64,000 nucleotides of DNA, from assembly GCF_013085255.1 (NCBI RefSeq), contig NZ_JABFCX010000002.1, positions 1,540,501 through 1,604,500 of the forward strand, in the 5' to 3' direction. A program made the translations under genes and the position numbers. The notes below the pieces were generated by a model, which saw only the letters and a program-made list of their open reading frames with translations, was not told the origin of the DNA and did not search any database. Each line of letters starts with the position of its first letter. Positions within the stretch are counted from its first letter, which is position 1. Shown one piece after another: positions 7,538 to 16,615 of this stretch. This stretch comes from Parvularcula mediterranea (GTDB lineage: Bacteria; Pseudomonadota; Alphaproteobacteria; Caulobacterales; Parvularculaceae).

Positions 7538-9373
7538 TCAGCTGACCGTCTCGTCTTCACGGCTCCGTGCGGACGATTGCTGCTGCCAAAGCCGGGCGTA
7601 GAGGCCGTCCTTCGCCAGAAGCTCCGCATGGGTCCCAATCTCTGCCACCTGACCCTGGTCGAGCACCACGATGCGGTCCGCATCCACGATCGTCGAAAGG
7701 CGGTGCGCGATCACGATCGACGTCCTGCCCTTGGACACTTCGTTCAGGGCACTGAGGATACCGGCCTCGGTCTCGCTATCGAGCGCCGAGGTCGCCTCGT
7801 CGAGAATGAGGAGAGGGGGGTTCTTGAGGATAGACCGCGCAATCGCCACCCGCTGCTTCTCTCCGCCTGAGAGCTTGAGGCCGCGCTCGCCAACGACCGT
7901 GTCGTACTTATCGGGCAGGGTCTGGATGAAGTCGTGGATCTGCGCAGCCCATGCTGCCTTCTCGATATCGTCCGGTGTCGCGCGAGGGCGGGGATAGCCG
8001 ATATTGTAGCCGATCGTGTCGTTGAAAAGGACCGTGTCCTGAGGAACCACCCCGATCCCGGCGCGAAGGCTTGCCTGCGTCACGTCGCGAATGTCCTGAT
8101 CACCGATTAGCACCGCGCCGCCCGTCACATCGTAGAACCGGAAGAGAAGCCGTGCGATCGTTGACTTGCCCGCGCCAGACGGACCGACAATGGCCGTCTT
8201 CTTCCCCGCGGGCGCCTCGAAGCTGATGCCTCTCAGGACCTCGCGCCCCCGGCCATAGCCAAAGCGCACGTTCCTGAACCACACCGAGCCCTCGGTGACA
8301 GAGAGAGCCTCCGCATGCGGACGGTCGGCGACATCCGGCCTGATCTTCAGAAGGGCGAACATCTTCTCCATATCGATCAGCGACTGTTTGATCTCGCGAT
8401 AGGCGAAGCCGAGAATGTTGAGGGGCTGGTAGAGCTGCATCATGATGAGGCTTACAGCCGTCAGCTCACCGACCCCGTAACGCCCATCACCGACCCCCTG
8501 CGCGGTCAGCCCCAGCGCTGCGATCATCCCGCCATTCATGATAGCGGCCTGGCCGATGTTCACCCATGCGAGGGAGCGGTTCGAGCGGATGGCCGCATCC
8601 TGATAGCTCTCAAGAGCCTTCGAGTAGCGGTGTGTCTCACGCGCCTCGGCACCGAACAGCTTCACGGTCTCGTAGTTGAGAAGGGCATCGACCGAGCGCT
8701 GGGCCGCCTGCTGGTCCCTCTCGTTCATCTCCCTACGGAACTTCAGCCGCCACTCGGTCGAGCTGGCCGTGAACCAGAAGTACCCCACCACCGTCACCAG
8801 CGCGACCGCCGACAGCGCCAGCTCGTACCGCGCCGCGAAGATGATGCAGACAAAGCCAAGAAGCAGCAGCGTCGGCCCGATATTGAAGAGGAGGAAACGG
8901 AAGAGGAAATCGATCGACCGGTTCCCGCGCTCCATCACCCGCTGAAGGCTCCCCGTCTTCCGCTCGAGGTGGAAGCGTAAGGACAGCCCCTGCAGGTGCC
9001 GGAAGACATCGACGCCCACTTCGCGCTGGGCCGTCTGGCCGACCTTGGCGAACAGAAACTCCCGCAGGTTCGGGATCGCCGCCGACAGGAACCGCAAGAG
9101 GCCATAGCCGACGATGAAGCCCATGACCGAGGCGATGATCCCTTGGGTCAGGTCCTGCTCAGCAATCCGGTTGATCCCGTCCGCGAGCACCAGCGGCGCC
9201 TGCACCGTGATGAAGGAGCCCAGGATGATCACGACGATCGAAAGAACGATCCTGACCTTGAACCACGGCCGCCCTTCCTTCCACAGATAGGGGAAGAGGA
9301 GGCCGAGGTTGGAGATCTGCTCGCTCAGCTTGGTCTGGCGGGCGCTTTCGAGGTCTGGTTTCGGATCGGACAT
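7538..9373 (-). CDS. Atm1/ABCB7-type ABC exporter (fused permease and ATPase)
   Basis: A half-transporter of 611 residues that dimerises in the inner membrane. Atm1-type members export glutathione-linked sulfur or metal species and affect iron-sulfur and metal balance. The TM domain (about 30-330) includes the family segment LLNYETVKLFGAEARE. The nucleotide-binding domain has Walker A GPSGAGKST, signature LSGGEKQR, Walker B LLILDEATSALD and the H-loop AHRLST. Six residues before the Walker B motif are NPPLLI, as in close Atm1 homologues. ATG at 9373 is chosen; a GTG three codons upstream is possible. It follows lptD by 54 bases on the same strand. Confidence 0.9.
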   Translation of the reverse strand: MSDPKPDLESARQTKLSEQISNLGLLFPYLWKEGRPWFKVRIVLSIVVIILGSFITVQAPLVLADGINRIAEQDLTQGIIASVMGFIVGYGLLRFLSAAIPNLREFLFAKVGQTAQREVGVDVFRHLQGLSLRFHLERKTGSLQRVMERGNRSIDFLFRFLLFNIGPTLLLLGFVCIIFAARYELALSAVALVTVVGYFWFTASSTEWRLKFRREMNERDQQAAQRSVDALLNYETVKLFGAEARETHRYSKALESYQDAAIRSNRSLAWVNIGQAAIMNGGMIAALGLTAQGVGDGRYGVGELTAVSLIMMQLYQPLNILGFAYREIKQSLIDMEKMFALLKIRPDVADRPHAEALSVTEGSVWFRNVRFGYGRGREVLRGISFEAPAGKKTAIVGPSGAGKSTIARLLFRFYDVTGGAVLIGDQDIRDVTQASLRAGIGVVPQDTVLFNDTIGYNIGYPRPRATPDDIEKAAWAAQIHDFIQTLPDKYDTVVGERGLKLSGGEKQRVAIARSILKNPPLLILDEATSALDSETEAGILSALNEVSKGRTSIVIAHRLSTIVDADRIVVLDQGQVAEIGTHAELLAKDGLYARLWQQQSSARSREDETVS

Positions 9374-9427
9374 GGCGCCCACATAAGACCGATTTTACGG
9401 CATTACGAAGGCTTTCGCGTTGCGGCC

Positions 9428-11641
9428 TTAGTTGAAGCCGAGGATGTCGAACTTCACGAGGATTTCCTCATCCTGCTCAAAGCCTGCGACCGTCGAGTTG
9501 TCGAACCGGTAGCGGATCGAGACAGCCGCGCAGCGGTTGGCAAGGCGGACGGCGAACTCCGTCTGGGTGCTTTCGCCAGAGTCGAGGTTCTGGGCCTGAC
9601 GCGCCGCGATGCTGAGATGCTTGTTCACCCGCCACGCAGCCGAGACCGTCAGGAACTCGTCGAGGATCTGGTTCGTCTCGAAGTCATCACTCTCTACACG
9701 GAGATAGTTGAGGTTTGCCGAGAGGGGACCGATGCGCGAGGAGACGAGCGATTCGAGCCGCCTGAAGGCGCCTGTGTCGTCATCAATCCGGAAGCGGTTA
9801 TCGAGCACAAGGTTCTTGCCGATGCGGATGTCGACCGCGCCGACATAGTCCGACTGGACCTCACCGATGCCGCCTTCATCATCGAAGGCGTCGGATTGCT
9901 CGCGACGGAACTGGTTGCCGATCATGCCGTTGACCGTGAGGCCGGAGCCGAGCGCTGCCGTGCCCGAGACGCCCGCATTCACCCGCTGGCCGTCTTCCCA
10001 AAGATCGAGGCCCGTCGACTTGTTATAGTCGAAGAGGGTGATCTGATCGAATTGGAAGAACTGGCTGTCCTCGTTGAAGATGTCGTCCCGGAAGCTGCGC
10101 GTCGGGCTGACGACCGCCTGCACGCGAGGCTCGATTATGAAGCTCGTGTTCTCGCCAATGCGGGCGAGGGGGTAGGACCACTCCGCGCCGATGGTCGGCA
10201 GGAAGCGAGAGACCTGAAACTCCGTCTCCTGACCATCCCGCGGTAGGAACTGGCGGCAAGTGTTGTAGAACCTGTCCGCGACATTGCAGGGCTGGATGCC
10301 TTGATCGGCGTCGCGATAGGCATAGTGATCGCCGCGCACCTCGCCATAGGCCTCGAAGCGGTGACCGCTGCGGGTGAGCTTCACGCCCTGGTAGCGCAGG
10401 TGCGCCGAGCCACGGAAGCTGTCGACGCCGTCCTCGCGCAGGAGGCTCAGCAGGCTGCCGCCGACGGTGATCTCGCCACCGGGAGCCTTGTAGAAACGGT
10501 CATGCCTGATCCGCGGCAGGGCCTGCGCGGTGAAGCGCTGGTCTTCGTTCAGGCGCAGTGTCTGGAACAGATAGCCAGTGAGGTCCGTGCGAGATTGCTC
10601 CGTATTCCGAGAAAAGCTGAGATTGCTCGCAAGCCTGTCAGGACGGAGGATGTTGATCTCCTCCTGCAGCTCACCCTCGGGCGCAATGTCGTAGATGAGG
10701 GAATAGCCCTTGTCCGAGACACCATCGATATCGGCCTCGAGCTGCCATTGCATCGGCAGGTCGCGGCGGTAGCGGCTGAACCAGTGCCAGCGCGTCGAGT
10801 CGGGGTCGCCGCCTTCTTCTGTCAGGTCGTTCGTCGGATTGATGACCCCAGCCTGAATGATCAGGTCGGAGTTGTGCGTGTTCCGGCGATACTCACCCTT
10901 CATCAGCAGTCCGAGATCGGAGAAGTTCCGCGGCGAGAAGGTGAAGTCCTGATAGTTCGAGATGGCGAAATAGTAAGGGAGTTCCACCTCGGTCCCGCGC
11001 CGGGTGGATCCGCCGATCTCAGGGGGAAGGATACCCGATGCCCGCTCGACCGAAGGGTCCGGGAGCTGGGCGTAAGGCGTATAAATAAGAGGTACACCGA
11101 AGATTTCGAGGAAAGCGTCGCGGAACCGGAGGACCTTGTTCTCCTCGTCCTGAATGACCCGGCGGGCTTTCAGCTGCCACACCGGACGGTCTGCGCGCAG
11201 CCCCTCGTCGCAGACTTCGCACAGGGTGAACTTCGCGCGCCTGAGCTCGTTCTTGCCGTTGGCCCGCCTGATCGCTGAGGCAGCGCCGAGCGTTCCGTTT
11301 GGTGCCAACTCGGCAGCAAACGCCTCCGCGATGCCGTTCCTCAGGTCCTTGGACAGGACCACCGTGTCGCCAAAATAGAGCTGCCCGTTCTCGTCCTTCA
11401 CCGCGACATTGCCCTCGGCGGTGACGAGGCCGGTTTCAGGATCGTAGATCACCCGGTCGGCCCGGACGAAGCGCTCTTCGCTCGCTGCGCGGACGTCGCC
11501 TTCCGCGATCAGCTTGCCGTTCTCGTCCTCGCGATAGACCCGCTCCGCAGACAGAAGGACATCGTCTTCCTGCGCAGGGGGCAGCTCTGTCGCCTGAACG
11601 GTCAGGGCAGCGCTGAGCGAGAAGAGGAGGCTGGCGAGCAT
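9428..11641 (-). CDS. lptD: LPS assembly protein LptD
   Basis: Outer-membrane beta-barrel that inserts lipopolysaccharide into the outer leaflet with LptE. The 737 residues start with a signal peptide (about 1-17). An OstA-type periplasmic domain follows (repeats such as LIAEGDVRA, GLVTAEGNV, YFGDTVVL), then a long barrel domain. A CEVC pair after the N-domain and two further Cys (QPCNV, YNTCR) are candidates for the disulfides needed for LptD maturation. The final residue is Asn after LGF rather than a terminal Phe. It is third in lptF-lptG-lptD; lptG ends 68 bases upstream. Confidence 0.95.
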   Translation of the reverse strand: MLASLLFSLSAALTVQATELPPAQEDDVLLSAERVYREDENGKLIAEGDVRAASEERFVRADRVIYDPETGLVTAEGNVAVKDENGQLYFGDTVVLSKDLRNGIAEAFAAELAPNGTLGAASAIRRANGKNELRRAKFTLCEVCDEGLRADRPVWQLKARRVIQDEENKVLRFRDAFLEIFGVPLIYTPYAQLPDPSVERASGILPPEIGGSTRRGTEVELPYYFAISNYQDFTFSPRNFSDLGLLMKGEYRRNTHNSDLIIQAGVINPTNDLTEEGGDPDSTRWHWFSRYRRDLPMQWQLEADIDGVSDKGYSLIYDIAPEGELQEEINILRPDRLASNLSFSRNTEQSRTDLTGYLFQTLRLNEDQRFTAQALPRIRHDRFYKAPGGEITVGGSLLSLLREDGVDSFRGSAHLRYQGVKLTRSGHRFEAYGEVRGDHYAYRDADQGIQPCNVADRFYNTCRQFLPRDGQETEFQVSRFLPTIGAEWSYPLARIGENTSFIIEPRVQAVVSPTRSFRDDIFNEDSQFFQFDQITLFDYNKSTGLDLWEDGQRVNAGVSGTAALGSGLTVNGMIGNQFRREQSDAFDDEGGIGEVQSDYVGAVDIRIGKNLVLDNRFRIDDDTGAFRRLESLVSSRIGPLSANLNYLRVESDDFETNQILDEFLTVSAAWRVNKHLSIAARQAQNLDSGESTQTEFAVRLANRCAAVSIRYRFDNSTVAGFEQDEEILVKFDILGFN

Positions 11642-11709
11642 GAGGTCTCCGGTGGGCCAGACTTCCCTAGTGAACCGGTCTTAACCACGTCTCAAGGGGG
11701 AAGGAGCGC

Positions 11710-12816
11710 CTAACCGTCTTCTTGGAAAAGAAGAATCGTCAATCCGACCAGCAGTGTGACGAGCGGCGGTGTCCAGGCCGCAATCCTTGCCGGGATGAGG
11801 CCCGCTTCACCGATCGTCTGGCTGAACTGGATCAGGATGAAGGACAGGAACCCCGCCGCGATACCGGACAGGATCAGCCGCGCCGTCCCGCCTCCGCGGG
11901 CGTGGATGGGGAGGGCGAAGACGCAGGCGAGGACCGCCATCGCTGCGAGCTTTACCGGCGTCGCGAAGATCTCGTTGAGCCTCAGCGCATAGGGCTCGAG
12001 CGGGATGCCCGCATTGCCGATCCGCGCCATGAGGCCCGGCAGGTTCCAGAGGTGCAGCACCTCCGGCCGGTCACCGGACTTGGCGAGGTCGTCGATGACA
12101 AAGGTCATGGGGAAGGAGACGTCGCCCACCTCTGCCGAAAGATCAGCTCCAGGCACGGAACGCTTGGCATCGAGGAGGGTGAGGGTCTGTCCTTCGAGCT
12201 GACCGTCCGCCGCGTCGAAGCGCTCGATCAGGGTCCCGATGGGCGTCTTTCTCCAGACGAGGAGCTCGCCGAACTCCCCGGTGGTCACATTGATCCGCTC
12301 GGCACGGACGATCAGGACCTGACCCTCGGCAAGGTCTTGCCTGAGCCAGACACCATCGCGGAACGCCTTGGGCGTCGTCTCCGTCGCGCCGCCCCGGTAG
12401 GAAGCGAGCTTGTTGTCGGCGGTCAGCGACATGCGCGTCGTCAGCGGATCGACCACGGCGATCAGGAACATGCCGATGGCCAGCGCCAAGAGGACCGGCG
12501 CCCCGACCACACGCCAGACCGAGAAGCCTGCGGCCCTGAAGACGGCAATCTCCAAAGAGCCCGCAAGCTGGGCAAAGGCCATCAGCGTGCCGAAGAGGAC
12601 GATGAATGGCGACAGGATCATCAGGAGCTGGGGCGTCCTGAGGAGCGTGAGCTCGAACGCCTGCGCTGCACCAGCGCCTGGCAGCTCGCTGACCTGCCGA
12701 AGGGCTTCGAGGAAGTCGATCGAAACGGTCAGGCCAAAGGACGCGAGACCGAGCACGATGATACCGCGCAAGGTGCGCTGCATGATGTACCGCTCGGGAA
12801 GGGTCAGACCGATCAT
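11710..12816 (-). CDS. lptG: LPS export permease LptG
   Basis: Inner-membrane half of the LptB2FG transporter that extracts LPS and passes it to LptC. The 368-residue product has the YjgP/YjgQ pattern. Two TM segments near the N-terminus include the coupling region LEIAVFRAAGFSVWRV, a periplasmic beta-jellyroll domain spans about 130-250, and the C-terminal TM helices follow. Its ATG overlaps the lptF stop (ATGA), so translation is coupled. lptB, lptA and lptC are not in the window. Confidence 0.94.
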   Translation of the reverse strand: MIGLTLPERYIMQRTLRGIIVLGLASFGLTVSIDFLEALRQVSELPGAGAAQAFELTLLRTPQLLMILSPFIVLFGTLMAFAQLAGSLEIAVFRAAGFSVWRVVGAPVLLALAIGMFLIAVVDPLTTRMSLTADNKLASYRGGATETTPKAFRDGVWLRQDLAEGQVLIVRAERINVTTGEFGELLVWRKTPIGTLIERFDAADGQLEGQTLTLLDAKRSVPGADLSAEVGDVSFPMTFVIDDLAKSGDRPEVLHLWNLPGLMARIGNAGIPLEPYALRLNEIFATPVKLAAMAVLACVFALPIHARGGGTARLILSGIAAGFLSFILIQFSQTIGEAGLIPARIAAWTPPLVTLLVGLTILLFQEDG

Positions 12817-13964
12817 GCCGGAGCTCCTTCCCGTTTCGGTGTCGGTGCCTCAATCTCTCTCAAGGTTCGGGACGACACGCTCCGCGGGTTGATCAGCGCG
12901 ATGCTGGCCACGGCGATCCCGAGGAGAGGCAGCCCGTACTGCACCCGGTCAAAGAGAGCGTTCTCCGAAGCGAGGCTCTGAGCAAGGAAGCCGAAGATGC
13001 GGAGGAGGGCACAGACCGCAGCGGCGATCAGGATGCGCCGACCGTATCCCCGCCTGCTCGTCGTCGCGGATAGCATCACAACCGCCGAGATCAGGACGAA
13101 GGCGATGCAGTAGAGAGGCGTCGCCAACCGGGCATGGCCCTCGGCCCTGAAGACGCCCTGATACTCTTGGTTATAGGGCCGTTCGAGATCGGGGTTGAAA
13201 AGCTCGCTCAGAAACCGCTCGGAAGTCTCCCACGGTTTGTTGACCGGTCGTCCGTCCGCAAACCCTTCGAGGTCTACAGCCGTCTCCTCGAAGCGCACGA
13301 TCTCGATCTCGCCCGTCTCGGCATCCTTCCACTGACCGGTGCCCCTAAGCAGGTAAAGCCTAGGCCCTGCCTCGGTTACGGTGAAAAGACCGTTCTCTGC
13401 CGTGTAGGTGACCGGCCGTTCGGTATTCCGCGTATCGTAGATGTGCAGGCCCACATATTGGTCGCCCGGCCGGACCTCTTCGGCGTAGAAAGTGACTTGG
13501 CCTGTGACGTCGGTGAACACCTGATCCCGGACCAATGACGAGGCGATATTGGACCTCACATCCCAGACCGTCTCGCGAAGCTGACGGTGGCTCTTCGGCG
13601 CGAGGTCGAGGTTGATCCAGTAGACCGCCCCTGCCGCGATGAAGCCGAGAAGGAGAAGCGCCCGCGCGATCCTGAACCGGCTGGCGCCAGCTGCGCGCAT
13701 GACCGGGATCTCGCTATCCACCATCAGGACGTTGAGGATGTAGAGACACGCCGCGAGGAGCGCGACGGGGATCACGATACCGACAAGGCTCGGGATCAGG
13801 AGGAGCGTGATCTTGAGGAAGGCTGCTATCGTCCCGCCATCATCGACGATGATGTCCATCCGTTGCAGCACCTGGGTCAGCCACGCCACGGCCGTCGTGC
13901 AGATGAGGATCATCAGAAAGGGCAGCGACGTCGCTTGGAAGAGGTAACGGTCGAGACGGCTCAC
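12813..13964 (-). CDS. lptF: LPS export permease LptF
   Basis: Partner of LptG in the LPS exporter. The 383 residues start MSRLDRYLFQ, followed by a TM helix and the MVDSEIPVMRAAGASRFRIARA coupling-helix region. A periplasmic domain and C-terminal TM segments complete the permease. The initiation codon is GTG at 13964. The gene starts the minus-strand group lptF-lptG-lptD and is divergent from pepA across 111 bases, a common alphaproteobacterial arrangement. No clear promoter box was seen in that gap. Confidence 0.94.
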   Translation of the reverse strand: MSRLDRYLFQATSLPFLMILICTTAVAWLTQVLQRMDIIVDDGGTIAAFLKITLLLIPSLVGIVIPVALLAACLYILNVLMVDSEIPVMRAAGASRFRIARALLLLGFIAAGAVYWINLDLAPKSHRQLRETVWDVRSNIASSLVRDQVFTDVTGQVTFYAEEVRPGDQYVGLHIYDTRNTERPVTYTAENGLFTVTEAGPRLYLLRGTGQWKDAETGEIEIVRFEETAVDLEGFADGRPVNKPWETSERFLSELFNPDLERPYNQEYQGVFRAEGHARLATPLYCIAFVLISAVVMLSATTSRRGYGRRILIAAAVCALLRIFGFLAQSLASENALFDRVQYGLPLLGIAVASIALINPRSVSSRTLREIEAPTPKREGAPA

Positions 13965-14075
13965 TACGGACCTTTGATCATCTGGACAAACGGGGCGGGT
14001 TCCCCAAATCGCTGGCGACGCCTAGCACGCCTGTGACGAACGATACGAGGCCCCGAGCCCGAGGAGAATGACGCG

Positions 14076-15524
14076 ATGCAATTAAACTTCACAAAAGACA
14101 TCCCCAATTCCGGCATGATCGTCGTGCCCGTGGCCAAGGATGCCGCGATTTCTCTCCCCGCTGGCCTGAGCGCAGCCGAAGCGGAGGCCAAGCGCGCAGC
14201 GAAAGCCTCGGACTTCTCTGGTAAGCCCGGCCAGACCGTCGTGATCGCAGGCCCTGAAGCCATGCCCGAAGCGACCCTGATGCTGCTCGGCGCTGGTGAG
14301 ATCGATGCTGACAAGGCCCTCGCCATGCAGAAGCTCGGCGGCAAGATCGCTGCCCAGGCTGTCCGCCGCGCAAAAGAGCTGACCATCCTCGCCCCCGGAG
14401 GCGCAGCGGCAGACGTCGCCTACGGCGCGATGCTCCGCTCCTACAGCTTTACCAAATACATGAAGAAGGCCGAGGCGGATGAGCTGCCGAAGCTCCAGAA
14501 GATCAACGTGGTCTCTGACGATCCGAACGCGGAAGACAGCTACAACGCTCTTGGCGCCGTTGCCGACGGTGTAAAGCTTGCCCGCGATCTCGTCACCGAG
14601 CCGCCGAACGTCCTGCACCCCGAGAGCTACGCTGAGCTCTGCAAGGAAGAGCTCGAAGGCCTCGGCGTCGAGATCGAGATCCTCGGTGAGAAAGAGCTCG
14701 CCAAGCACGGCATGCACATGATGCTCGGCGTCGGTCAGGGTTCTGTTCGTGAGAGCAAGATGGTCGTCATGAAATGGTCGGGCGGTGGCAGCGAAAAGCC
14801 GATCGCCTTTATCGGCAAGGGCGTGACCTTCGACACGGGCGGCATCTCGCTGAAGCCCGGCGCGAACATGGACGAGATGAAGATGGACATGGGCGGCTCG
14901 GCAGCCGTCGTGGGTGCCATCCGCGCGCTCGCCGGCCGCAAGGCTAAGGTCAACGCCGTGGGCCTGATCGGCCTTGTCGAGAACATGCCCGACGGGAATG
15001 CCCAGCGTCCGGGCGATATCGTCGACACCATGTCCGGCCAGACCGTCGAGATCCTGAACACGGACGCTGAAGGCCGCCTGGTCCTCGGTGACGTGCTGAC
15101 CTACTGCCAGAAGTTCCACCAACCTAAAGCCATGGTCGACCTGGCGACCCTGACCGGTGCGATCATCATCGCGCTGGCCCATGAGTATGGTGGTCTGTTC
15201 ACGGAAGATGACAGCCTCGCCACGGCGCTTCTCGAAGCTGGTGACACTTCGGGTGATGAGCTCTGGCGGATGCCGCTCGGTGATGCGCACCGCGACATGA
15301 TCAAGTCCGACGTCGCAGATATGAAGAACATTGGCGGTCGTGACGGCGGCAGCTCTTCGGCTGCTGCTTTCCTTTCGCGCTTCGTTGAGAAGGGTACGCC
15401 TTGGGCGCACCTCGACATCGCGGGTTCAGCCTGGGTCAAGAAGGACTCCGACACATCGCCCAAGGGCGCAACGGGCTTCGGCGTCCGGCTCCTCAATGAG
15501 TGGGCCAAGGGCTTCGAGGCTTAG
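14076..15524 (+). CDS. pepA: leucyl aminopeptidase (M17)
   Basis: Cytosolic dinuclear metal aminopeptidase that removes N-terminal residues from peptides. The 482 residues divide into a variable N-domain (about 1-165) and the catalytic domain. Conserved metal and catalytic segments are GKGVTFDTGGISLKP, MDMGGSAAV, the signature NTDAEGRLVLGD and LATLTGA. Length fits the family. A good Shine-Dalgarno (gaggag) precedes the ATG. In many proteobacteria the next gene is holC; here a DUF4174 gene follows, overlapping by 25 bases if its ATG is used. Confidence 0.95.
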   Translation: MQLNFTKDIPNSGMIVVPVAKDAAISLPAGLSAAEAEAKRAAKASDFSGKPGQTVVIAGPEAMPEATLMLLGAGEIDADKALAMQKLGGKIAAQAVRRAKELTILAPGGAAADVAYGAMLRSYSFTKYMKKAEADELPKLQKINVVSDDPNAEDSYNALGAVADGVKLARDLVTEPPNVLHPESYAELCKEELEGLGVEIEILGEKELAKHGMHMMLGVGQGSVRESKMVVMKWSGGGSEKPIAFIGKGVTFDTGGISLKPGANMDEMKMDMGGSAAVVGAIRALAGRKAKVNAVGLIGLVENMPDGNAQRPGDIVDTMSGQTVEILNTDAEGRLVLGDVLTYCQKFHQPKAMVDLATLTGAIIIALAHEYGGLFTEDDSLATALLEAGDTSGDELWRMPLGDAHRDMIKSDVADMKNIGGRDGGSSSAAAFLSRFVEKGTPWAHLDIAGSAWVKKDSDTSPKGATGFGVRLLNEWAKGFEA

Positions 15525-16015
15525 TCGCCGTGCTCACCGCACTCCTCGCATCGCTCAGCCTCGCCGCAGCGCAGCCCCCCGCGCTCGGCGGGGTGGAGCG
15601 GACGCCTGACCCGGTGGTCTCCGCTCCGGTGGGGCCGCTCCTCGACCAGCTTCAGTGGAAGCGGCGTATCCTGATCGTTCACAACGACTTCGTCCGTGAC
15701 CAGATCGGCACGACGGAGAAGAACGCAGCCTTCGCTGAGCGGGAGATCGTGGTCGTCAATTTCGGCGCACGGGGCGTGGGCATCACCCTCTTCGATGAGG
15801 GCGGCCAGAATGTCCGGGGCAGGGCGCTCAAGGCTCCCGGCGCGCTGGAAGACCTCTTCCAGCGCTACGGCGTTGCTCCGGGCAAGCCCGAGATCGTGCT
15901 CGTCGGCAAGGACGGCCAGATCAAGGGCCGGTGGGAGGAGAGCGTTGAGCTCGAAACCCTCACCACACTGATCGACTCAATGCCTATGCGACAGCAGGAG
16001 ATGGACAACCGCTAG
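15500..16015 (+). CDS. secreted DUF4174 domain protein
   Basis: Exported protein of unknown function. The 171 residues begin with a signal peptide (Arg in the n-region, then VLTALLASLSLAAA). A DUF4174 core follows, with the strand-turn QWKRRILIVHN, a middle EREIVVVNFG segment, and EIVLVGKDGQIKGRWEE, which looks like a thioredoxin-like fold without a CXXC pair. The ATG at 15500 overlaps pepA by 25 bases. A GTG at 15530, with gagg upstream, would start just after the pepA stop and is the alternative. A hairpin follows the gene. Confidence 0.8.
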   Translation: MGQGLRGLVAVLTALLASLSLAAAQPPALGGVERTPDPVVSAPVGPLLDQLQWKRRILIVHNDFVRDQIGTTEKNAAFAEREIVVVNFGARGVGITLFDEGGQNVRGRALKAPGALEDLFQRYGVAPGKPEIVLVGKDGQIKGRWEESVELETLTTLIDSMPMRQQEMDNR

Positions 16016-16026
16016 CTTCTTGTTGG

Positions 16027-16076
16027 CTCGCGTTTTCGAACCGCGAAACCGGGCCCACTTTCGCTGAAAACGCGAG
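16027..16076. terminator. hairpin between convergent genes
   Basis: Perfect 11-base arms (ctcgcgttttc 16027-16037, gaaaacgcgag 16066-16076) with a 28-base loop containing a smaller gc-rich fold. It fills the gap between the DUF4174 gene and the convergent GlcG-like gene and probably ends both transcripts. There is no long U-tract outside the stem, though the stem itself carries TTTT/AAAA. Confidence 0.6.
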
Positions 16077-16079
16077 AGC

Positions 16080-16538
16080 TTAGCGGCTGTCCCTCAAGCC
16101 AGCCTTCTCGATCCCGGCGCGGGCGCATTTGGCGTCCTCGACGGCCGGTGCGCCTGAGACCCCGACCGAGCCCAAGAGCACACCGTCAGAGTAGACCGGA
16201 ACGCCGCCCTCGACCGAAGGGCCACCCGTGGTCATCGCCCAGCCGAGGCGGCCTTCGCCCACGGCCTCGGCGAGCACCTTGGTCTCATGGCCCCAGCTTG
16301 CGACGTACTCGGCCTTTTTGACTGCGAGGTCGGCAGGGCCCTGGCGGACGCCATCCATGCGCAAGTAGCCTGCCATCTTGAGGCGGTCGTCAAGCACGGC
16401 GATCGCCACTGCCAGCTCATTCTCCTCAGCATAGGCTTTGCAGCCTTCGATAATCGCGAGGGTCGAATCAGCGTTGAGGCGCGGCGCGTCGGTCTGAACG
16501 GTGAGGGCGAGGGCGGCAGCTGCGAGAGCTGAGATCAT
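16080..16538 (-). CDS. GlcG/HbpS-family haem-binding-like protein, secreted
   Basis: Member of the GlcG/HbpS (DUF336) family, of which some bind haem or act as extracytoplasmic sensors. The 152 residues start with a signal peptide (about 1-16), then the family core: AIAVLDDRLKMAGYLRMDG, KKAEYVASWG, GGPSVEGGVPVYSDGVLLGSVGVSG, and a C-terminal DAKCARAGIE helix. A strong ribosome site (aaggag) precedes the ATG. No two-component partner or glycolate gene lies nearby, so the role is open. Confidence 0.85.
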   Translation of the reverse strand: MISALAAAALALTVQTDAPRLNADSTLAIIEGCKAYAEENELAVAIAVLDDRLKMAGYLRMDGVRQGPADLAVKKAEYVASWGHETKVLAEAVGEGRLGWAMTTGGPSVEGGVPVYSDGVLLGSVGVSGAPAVEDAKCARAGIEKAGLRDSR

Positions 16539-16615
16539 GGCGGAGCTCCTTATTGGCTGCGCCTATCAGGACCCGCCGTGCCTCCATCGTCAAACGCTGT
16601 GAGCAGTCACGCCCA